Source: Epiperipatus broadwayi (Eukaryota; Onychophora; Udeonychophora; Euonychophora; Peripatidae). Taken from it: 64,000 nucleotides of DNA. Under the pieces are notes generated by a model. That model was not told the DNA's origin and made no database searches. It saw only the letters and a program-made list of their open reading frames with translations. The translations under genes and the position numbers were made by a program. The stretch spans positions 18,907,254 to 18,971,253 of the forward strand of contig JAQFVV010006197.1 in NCBI GenBank assembly GCA_028023455.1, given 5' to 3'. The stretch's first letter is position 1; every line of letters begins with the position of its first letter. Below, one piece after another: positions 1-64,000 of this stretch.

Positions 1-1
1 G

Positions 2-568
2 TATGAGAGACAATACACACGATCTAGGAATAATGTATTTCACACAATAGATTATGTATTGGTAGAGAAAGAGGGAATGAATAAAATACGGAGAATTAAG
101 GTGTTTGATAATGAAGAGAGAGTATGTAATAGTGATCATAACTTTATTGTAATAGAAATGGTTAGTAATGTGATGGAGGATAGAAATAAAGGTAGAAATA
201 ATAGTGAAAGATGTGGATGGAGAGTAAATGATAAGAATAAGTTGGAAGAGTATAAAATAAAAGTTGAAGAAACCATGGAACAGTTGGTTGGGGATGAGTA
301 TAAGGACTGGTGTGGTGAAATAGAAAAAGTGGCAAATAGGATTTTAGTCGAGAATATGCAGAAGAATAAAAGTAATACAAAAATGAGAGTTAGTAAAAGT
401 GTAAAAGAGTGGAAAGAAGCATGCAGAGAATATAAGTGTGCTATTAAGAATAAAGAAAGTGAAAATGATATTAATGCTAAATGGGGAAAGTACTTAGAAA
501 AGAAGAAGCTAGCTAAAATGGATAATTATAGTATAACGATCGAAATGCAAAGTGAAGATCGAATCTAA
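2..568 (+). pseudogene. LINE-A: end of endonuclease domain and EN-RT linker (5' part, broken)
   Basis: The frame is open from base 2 with no natural start, so the element begins left of the window. It encodes the tail of an APE-type endonuclease: HTIDYVLV at about 41-64, then SDHNFI at about 134-151, where SDH is the C-terminal catalytic motif of LINE endonucleases. A lysine-rich linker follows. Around codon DNY (520-528) the sequence passes into an unrelated 2-kb repeat. The LINE protein resumes in the same frame at about 2570 as NREMKLNS. This is the 5' part of the LINE whose RT lies at 2573-4832. A dead mobile gene, not a host gene. Confidence 0.85.
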
Positions 569-2570
569 CTGCAAACTACGATATCTGCTCTACGGGGTGC
601 CATCTAGGCATTTAAACCTAGAAAAATTTATAGAGTAGGCAGATACGCGCTGTTAAGATTCCACTTTATTTAAATATTCAGATCGTTAGCCCAAGTCACT
701 AGCTCAGTGGAGTAGCAGAGATAATAAAATATAAATTTTATATCTTAAATATAAAAGGATAAAAGCCACTGCCAGAAATTAACACATAAAAATATTTATT
801 TACGCACATATAAAATAACATTTAAATTTTGAGGAATAAATTCAACATTTTAGATTTTTCTATTAATCTTTTAGTTTTACATTTAACTAAATTTCAACAT
901 GAGTTTAATATTTTATTTAGTGAGTCGAGTATGAATAGACTACACAGATCTGCATTTGAAAAGAAAATATTCTTCCCTGATTTAACCTTAGGCAACAAAT
1001 TTCGCAACCAAACTGGCGCCAATCCATCTGATACATTCATGTATTCAATGTAGCATGAAAATACGACAACACAAAATACTATACTGTCAGGAATGTACAT
1101 CTGATCAGTAAGTAGAATTAGAGAAGACATTGTCTCTCCACCAACAGGAATGTTACATCTGTTGGCGAGTAGAACAATAAACAAAAAACTCCATAGGAAT
1201 GGACTGCGGTCCTTTACCATCTTACAAACCCATCCATAGGCAAACAGAAGGTGTGTGGCGTATATATGCAATCCTGCCCGTAGCGGATCTCATACTACAT
1301 CTACTAATTACACAAATATATCCAATCCATTGAACCAATTCAACTACGAAATGAATAACCTAAGATTACCCTCCCTTAATATAACTTTACAAAACTATAT
1401 AGCCATTCACGCCCGACTTAAATTTAACATTTAAATACGTTCGCACAGATATATTTTTTATAAATTTGTTAGATCAGCTGCACAGATTCCACGGTCAAAA
1501 ACATCCCAAATTAAACACAACCGATCAAAATACAAAGTCCATCGATAAGCGTCACTTGCATAGGGAATACACAAGGCCCCTTAGCATTCATCGTAAGATG
1601 CTGCATTGACATCGTTGACCCATATATTCTAATCGAATGTGAAAACCTCAACATAATCAACCACTAAAGAATCTATGCAACGTCTATACCCAACCTAAAT
1701 TTCATCATTTAAAATTTAAACAACAATTAATTTATGCAATAAGAGAAAAAAAAAATGGAAATGATTTTTATCAATCGGAAAACATATAAAATTAAACATT
1801 ATTAATTTGATTTAAAAACTTAAAAAAGTCAGATAGAGCAGTTCATTTAAAGCTTGAACGAAAGTTCTTAATTGATTTTTATAATTTAGAGTTCATTTCA
1901 ATATAGCTTATGGTAGAAGAGTCCAGGTTTCTGCTTTTAATTCCCGCGACGCCTCCATTGGAAGATAATGTTCTGGAGATGGCGATAGCTGGTTCAAGGT
2001 ATCACAGTCTTTTCATTTTTTTTTTTTTTTATAGAGAGTGTGGTATGTGCGTCCTACCACATCTCTCAAACACAAAACGCTGGAACTGTCAGAAAAAAAC
2101 TGTATTTCCCTTTTTATATTATCCACACGGATTCAATCAACAAAACGTCACTAATCCATCACTTTCGTTAGGGTCCGAGCCAAGGCTTAGTGCTTCCATT
2201 GGTCAAGCTAATTTCTCTTTATTTTCTTATCTATCTTTCATCAGATCATTTTAATTATACAAGAGCCCAAGGCTAGCTTGCTTTTCAAACAATTTATAAA
2301 CAATCATTTCCATTTACAGATTACAAGAATTAATTAATACCTGTTTTTATTTTTAAATCTTGTACTTTTTTTTTATAAAAAAGTACGTTCAAATACTTAT
2401 TTGTTTTTTTTTTTTTTTTAAAAAAAAATATTTTTAAAGTTTGGCATCTGTGCGAATGTATATACGTTTAACAAACATTTTAATTTTAGCGTTTAGTTTT
2501 TTACTTTTATTTGCGAACTTTTAAGTTTTTATTTTAAATTAATGTAACGACATATTTATATATCGTTACA
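529..2570. repeat. Family X repeat, copy 1 (about 2.0 kb), inserted in LINE-A
   Basis: This unknown repeat separates the two halves of LINE-A. It begins near GTATAACGATCG and ends in ATCGTTACA, giving a short imperfect inverted terminus. It aligns by eye with 58261-59800 over many blocks: the start (CTGCTCTACGGGGTGCCATC here, CCATGCCAGGGCACCAC there), TCACTAGCTCAGTGGAG against TCATTAGTTCATGGAG, ACGCACA, and ATTCAACTAC followed by AATAACC or AATTAACC. On the minus strand, 894-1271 is open for 125 codons and hydrophobic, with NIPVGGETMSSLILLTD, in a block that also has a hydrophobic minus-strand frame in copy 2. I recognise no protein family. It could be a DNA transposon relic. Confidence 0.6.
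2543..2570. repeat. Terminal hairpin of family X
   Basis: TGTAACGA (2543-2550) and TCGTTACA (2563-2570) are perfect inverted 8-mers around a 12-nt loop, exactly at the right edge of the insertion. The same octamer, reversed, resembles the left edge (ATAACGAT), so it may be the terminal recognition sequence. Confidence 0.6.
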
Positions 2571-2572
2571 AT

Positions 2573-4937
2573 AGAGAGAGGATGAAGTTAAATAGTAAAT
2601 TGTTGGAGGATATTAATAAAAGTGGAAGAGATGGGAGTAAAAAATTTTGGAATTACATTAAAAGGAGAAATGTAGGGGAAAGAGAGATAGTATTAATAGA
2701 TGATGAGGGAATAGAATGTAGCTCTAGAGGTGAGCTAGAGAAAATCTTAAATAGATATGTAATGGATATAGAAAAGATGTTAGATGTGAAGGAATTAGTG
2801 ATAGAAAACATGAAAGCAGTTAGTAATGGGAATATTAGGTTCACAAAAAATGAACTGAATGAGGCAGGGAAGAGATTGAAAAGTGGAAAGGCGAGAGGTT
2901 TAGATGGATGGGCAGCAGAGATGGTAATGAATTTAGGGCATAGAGCAAAAGCAAAGTTATTATCATGTTTTAATAAGATGGCACAGAAGACAGTTTTTCC
3001 GGGTAGTTGGAGTAATACAAGAATAAGATTATTATTTAAAGGAAAGGGTAAAGATCATAGAAAGTTAAATAATTATAGACCGATAGCGGTAACATCAGTT
3101 TTATATAAAGTTTTCGCATATATGGTAGCTGGAAGAGTTGTAAAATGGATGGAAGAGAATAATGTAGTGGGGGAAATGCAAGGAGGTTTTAGGTCAGATA
3201 GGCATATAGGAGATAGTTTGTTTGTAGTTACACAACTTATGGAGATGAGTAGGAATTCAGGTAGATCGTTATATATGAGTTTTATAGATATAGAGAAAGC
3301 ATATGATAGAGTAAATAGAAATAGATTATGGGTAAGATTAGCCAATTTGGGAATGGATGAAGCTTTAGTAAATATTATTAAGAAATTATATGAAAATAAT
3401 TATTATACTTACCAATTAGGGGATATAGAATCAGTTAAAGTTAAAAATGGGGTGGGATTAAGGCAAGGATGCCCTATGTCATCGATTTTGTTTTTGTTGG
3501 TTTTTGAGTGAAATGGAGAAAGCAATAGAAAGACTAGGAAGAGGGGTAGAGATACCATTAATAGGTGGCAAAGGATTATATACTTTGTCGGGTCTTTTTT
3601 TTGCGGATGATATCTTTTTATGTGCAGAAAGAAGAGAAGATATGGATATTATGTTGAGGACATGTGCAAGGGTGGGTAAAGAGATGGGGATTAAATTTAG
3701 TGAAGAAAAATCAAATATAATGATGGTTAATACTGGGGAAAGAGAGGATGTAGATTTTTTATTGGGGGATATAAAGTTAAGTGTGGTGGATAGATATAGG
3801 TATTTGGGAATCATCTTATGTAATCAGGAAAATTGCTTGGATGAATGGGAGAAAAAATTGGTAAATGAAGCAAAGAAAAGAAAGGGTTTGGTAAAGAAAC
3901 TAACAGTATTTTCATATAATAAATATGATGTAGCTAGAATTGTATGGAAGGGAGTTGCAGTAGCAGGGTTAACATATGGTAATGATGCATTATGTGTTAG
4001 TAAAAGGATTTTAGATTATTTAGAGAAAGTACAAAGGGAAGTAGGAAGACATGCATTAGATGCAGAGGTGTGGACAGCAAAGGAGGCAATTCAAGGAGAA
4101 ATGGGATGGTCAAGTTTCTATATGAGAGATGCAAAAAGTAAAATGAAAATGTTTGGTAGGTTGCAGTTTATGGATAGTAAAAGAATAGCCAAAATAGTGT
4201 TTAATTGGGTTATGAGTAAAGGGCAGGTAACAAGATGGGTGAGAAAGGTAATGCGGTATGCAAAAGATTTGGATAAAGAATTTATATCGGTATACTTGTA
4301 TAAAAGATGGGATGATTGTGTTAGGAGGATTGTTGAGTGTTATAGTGGTAAGGAATGGGATAAAAGAATAGAAGCATTAATAAAAAATAGGGAGTTGGAG
4401 AGATGGAGAAGTAGTATGGAGGGTAAGAAGAGTTTAAATATATATAGAAGTAAACGGAATATTGGAAGCGAGTTAATTTATGATAATAGTAAGGAAAGTA
4501 GTTTATTGTTTAAGGCTCGAACGGTATCTTTAGCAACAAGAGAATATACATGTAAATGGAAAACTATGGGTGATTTAGTGTGCAAATTATGTAAGGAAGG
4601 TATAGAAAATATTAGGCATCTATTGATTGAATGTAAATGCTTGAAAGCAGAAAGGGTACAGATAATGAAGTTATGGGAGAATAGGTATGAACAAAGTGAC
4701 TATACAGAAAGTGAGTTATTAGCTTTTATGCTGGGTTTGCGAAAAGATAAGGGGGATTTAGATTTAAAGGCCATAGAGTTGACAAAGATTATGTTGTGGA
4801 AATGGGATGGGGCAGAATATGGGAAGACTTAGAGTGGGGAATGGAAAATAAAGTGGCTAACAGGTTTATCTGGGCATAGTTGCTGAGATATTCTGGACTT
4901 CGTTTAAGGAGAAACCAAATGCATCACATCACATCAA
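2573..4937 (+). mobile_element. LINE-A copy 1: reverse transcriptase, CCHC tail and 3' end
   Basis: Two overlapping frames (to about 3511, then 3504-4832) make one RT protein broken by a frameshift near 3505. Motifs in order: YRPIAVTSVLYK, GGFRSDRHIGDSL, MSFIDIEKAYDRVN (motif A), GLRQGCPMSSILF (B), FADDIFL (C), and YRYLGI. The C-terminal domain has CKLCKEGIENIRHLLIECKC, a zinc knuckle of the kind seen at the end of many APE-type LINEs. The 3' UTR ends in a short ATCAC repeat (about 4917-4937). Another copy at 30038-31433 is close to 90% alike by eye. Clade not resolved; inactive because of the frameshift and the 2-kb insertion. Confidence 0.9.
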
Positions 4938-6377
4938 TATAAGTGGCAGAAGCGGAATACAATAAATAAAGTTTGTTTCTGCAAAGTTATTCCCAAATAA
5001 TGCATTATATAAATGAGAAATATAAAAATGGATGTGAGGTGGAAATAGAATGAAATTTGAATATTGGTTTTTTAATACTAAAAGGAAGATTTGGTAAAGG
5101 TTGGCATTTAATTAAAAAAAAAAAATTAGTATAAGAGAATATTCCAATTTTAAAATTACAGAAGTAATTAAAAATGTTAAAAGAAATTACCTGCCTAATC
5201 TGTTTCTCCAATTCTTATTTAATCAATTATTAAGACATTAACCAAATTTATTATTAAACTAATAAATATGTATTAGATTTAAAAATTGTTAAATTTGAGT
5301 TATAGCAATATGTGTATTATTTAAGATTAATTTTATTTCAAAATAACATTTTGCTACTAAATCCTGATATCTTTTATGATCTTAATACTATGTACTAGTT
5401 TATAGTTTTTGATTCTTATTAATGAACTTTTATCATAATTAAGATTTTGTGAATTCTATTTCTCCTTCAACTATTCTGAATAGTCTCTTTTTTTAAAATA
5501 ATTTAAATATTGTTAATGTGATATATATAAGTATAATATTATTTGATATATAAATAAATAAGAAAAGCTTCATCTTCCTCACTACATATCTTTTTGTTAC
5601 AATAAATATTTATATTTAAATGAGCTTTTAATAAACAGAATTTATATTAAAAAAGTATATTCATTGCTTGAATTAAGTTGTATAGTAATATTTTACTGCC
5701 AAGTCCAAGAATCAAATCAATTAAAGTTTGATTGAAAACTTTATAGAACCCTTCTTTCATCTTTCCATAGATGAGTGTTAATTTTAGTTTTAAATTATTG
5801 AGAATTTGACTTCTGCAAAGTTTATTGTTATTTTATTGGTCAATAATTTAAGGAATTATCATCAAAGTCTATAAGTGTGTAATTTGATCCTATGGCTGTT
5901 TGTTAAAAATATGTTTTTTTTAAGTTAATTATTCATTTTTATATATCAGTTATTACAATCATTTTGATCTTTATTTATAAAATTAGTACTATTTAAGATC
6001 ATTATATATCAAAGATTTGAAAAAGTAAGCATTATGCTTTTATCGTTTTAAGGCTGTATATTTTATTGTTTTTTTGTGCATTATGAATGTAGAAAGTTTT
6101 AAGATTTATAATAGACTATTTCATGTGAGATATCAATTATATTAACAGTTGCTTTATTTTGTTTTGTTTCGTTAAATCATAAATTATATGTAATGTATAT
6201 ATTAAATAAACATATTCACTGTGCAAACAAATCTGAATATATTACTAAGATAATTTAAACTTGTTTATTCTATGAATTTGTTTATATTCTTAGCATTTCA
6301 TATTTGGTAAGCCATAAAATTATTTATGTGCTCATCACAATCATTAGAATTATATATATATATTAAATATATTTTAT
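4938..6377. other. AT-rich non-coding stretch
   Basis: No exon with convincing coding content or splice sites and no recognisable repeat apart from short A/T runs. Probably XPB intron, since the first visible exon (6620) starts with an acceptor, but this could be upstream DNA if the 5' exons lie elsewhere. Confidence 0.5.
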
Positions 6378-6596
6378 AAAACATGTTTGTGTATAAAATG
6401 CGATAGTAGGGACCTCTGCAGGTGTTTAACCACAAGCTTACGCTATGGAAGAAAAGCGTAAGCTTGTAGTTAAACACCTATAGAGGTCCCTACTATCGCA
6501 TTTTATACGCATATTCTCGAGGTTACAGCCTCGGTAAATATTACTTACGTAATCAATATGTGTTTAATAAATTTATAATTAAAACATGTTTGTGTA
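6378..6596. mobile_element. Small retroposed hairpin element with 16-bp target duplication
   Basis: AAAACATGTTTGTGTA occurs at 6378-6393 and again at 6581-6596. Between them lies a 187-bp insert. Its left part belongs to a near-perfect inverted repeat: arm 6391-6444, loop 6445-6454, arm 6455-6508. The right part (CTCGAGGTTACAGCCTCGG and an AT-rich tail) is single-copy here. A 16-bp direct duplication fits target-primed retroposition (LINE or PLE machinery) better than cut-and-paste transposition. Confidence 0.75.
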
Positions 6597-6619
6597 ATTT
6601 TTTTAAAATCTGTTTTTAG

Positions 6620-63300
<56,681 letters not shown>

Positions 63301-63589
63301 GAATTTATTTAGACTTTTTCGGATATAATGTGTGTGAGCAGCAAGGTGCTTACAGAGATAAAGTTATAAACTACAGTATTAAAGAGACTTTATATATGTT
63401 AATCTTTAAGGAGATAATGAACTGTAAAGAGTTCTAAATGATCTTATACTCAACTAGCAAACTAGAAAGTTGAAAAACTAAACCAATTATTGTTCAAAGT
63501 AAATAAACTCTTGAAGTTTTATTTAAACATTTGTGGTTTTTTATTATTTAACAAATGTAATTATTCAATTGCCAACTGACTGCTTGGCC

Positions 63590-63700
63590 CTGAATATATT
63601 ATCTGGCATAGTCAACAACTAAACCTGTGAAACCTAAATATTATCTGGTGCAGTCACCTGGGTAGTCTGATATATTATTTGGCACAAATCAACAGTTAAC
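63590..63700 (+). promoter_or_regulatory. Possible primer-binding region of an LTR retrotransposon, repeated
   Basis: ATATTATCTGGCATAGTCAAC (about 63595), TATTATCTGGTGCAGTCACC (about 63639) and TATTATTTGGCACAAATCAAC (about 63672) are three variants of one motif. TGG-GCAGTC recalls primer-binding sites of Ty3/gypsy elements. The first and third are each followed by AACCTGTGAAA. The LTR itself is not delimited. Confidence 0.4.
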
Positions 63701-63759
63701 CTGTGAAATGTAAAAGTACTAGTTGGAGATTATTAGTCTTAGTGTATAGTGAACTCAAA

Positions 63760-64000
63760 ATGCAGAACAACATGATAATGTTTGATAAGCAAAATCCTGG
63801 TCAATGGCAAATATATATGAATCATATTGAAAAGTATATGCTTATGAATGGGATAACAGATGATAAACTTAAGGCGACAATACTATTATGGATATCAGGA
63901 AAAGATGTCTTGAATGTGGTGAACCATTTATGTGATCCTAAGCCACCTGAAGAAATATACTCTGAAGAATTACTGATAAAACTAAATGCATATCTCAAAC
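63760..64000 (+). CDS. Ty3/gypsy-like gag, N-terminal part (runs off window)
   Basis: ATG at 63760 starts a frame open to the window edge (80 codons). FDKQNPGQWQIYMNHIEKYM and LKATILLWISGKDVLNVV, then LLIKLNAYLK, have the helix pattern of retrotransposon gag (W-x3-Y...F/Y, L-x-L-W/S-x-G, LL-x-L-x-x-x-L). No breaks so far, so this may be a young copy. Continuation needs the next window. Confidence 0.65.
   Translation, partial: MQNNMIMFDKQNPGQWQIYMNHIEKYMLMNGITDDKLKATILLWISGKDVLNVVNHLCDPKPPEEIYSEELLIKLNAYLK

Noticed and set aside
162-380. Open frames opposite LINE, RTE and PLE genes (for example 162-380, 24072-24503, 28710-29030)
   Set aside because: They lie antisense to well-supported mobile-element genes and have the biased composition expected of shadows.
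680-730. tRNA A-box-like word in family X (TAGCTCAGTGGAGTAGCAGAG)
   Set aside because: No B box at a suitable distance, and the homologous place in copy 2 (about 58395-58420) has lost the likeness.
1-6619. Search for the 5' XPB exons
   Set aside because: No sequence like the charged XPB N-terminus with correct phase and splice sites was found. The exons are most likely upstream.

Overview
This is animal genomic DNA, strongly AT-rich, and most of it is intron. One host gene runs left to right through the window: the TFIIH DNA helicase/translocase XPB (ERCC3/haywire). Eleven consecutive internal exons lie between 6620 and 60827. All have GT/AG borders and matching phases, and together they give exactly 429 codons. 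The 5' exons (roughly the first 70 codons by comparison with human XPB) and the 3' exons (second helicase lobe) lie outside the window. Introns range from 92 bp to about 16.7 kb. The repeat content (RTE and other EN-RT LINEs, Penelope-like elements, many foldback elements, mariner) suits a mollusc, perhaps a cephalopod, but species assignment is inference.

Layout. 1-4937: a LINE (called LINE-A here) split by a 2-kb unknown repeat (family X). 6378-12876: XPB exons 1-2 with a hairpin insertion carrying a 16-bp target duplication, a hammerhead-bearing repeat, and a 1.08-kb TIR element with a telomere-like tract. 14641-21200: exon 3 (15527-15601), foldbacks, a second hammerhead-bearing repeat, and LINE relics. 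23338-26612: a full-length RTE LINE with an 11-bp target duplication. 27005-31560: a Penelope-like element (PLE) with inverted terminal repeats, holding a TIR element and a LINE-A copy. 32340-33971: exons 4-6. 34513-35117: a near-perfect foldback with a hammerhead motif in each arm. 35540-38960: a decayed LINE (LINE-B) on the minus strand, broken by a small PLE with an open GIY-YIG endonuclease frame. 41141-43032: a foldback, a tRNA-like foldback and a 254-bp tandem duplication. 43947-45827: exons 7-9 with a dead mariner. 46212-60827: a pogo-like TIR element, a dimeric foldback, another LINE-B, exon 10, a GC-rich MITE with two CTCF-like motifs, a second family X copy, and exon 11. 63760-64000: the start of a Ty3/gypsy-like gag.

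The most interesting signal is a dispersed repeat with three surviving layouts (partial direct repeat at 7.1-7.7 kb, inverted ends at 19.8-20.3 kb, full foldback at 34.5-35.1 kb). All carry the same type I hammerhead ribozyme fold: CUGAUGA core, 4-bp stem II, GAAA, very short stem III, and a bulged stem I. A Pol III B-box-like sequence lies at one end. This recalls schistosome Sm-alpha elements and metazoan retrozymes. Weaker hammerhead-like cores also occur in the PLE terminal repeats, which suggests a family of ribozyme-bearing retroelements that could share PLE machinery (inference).
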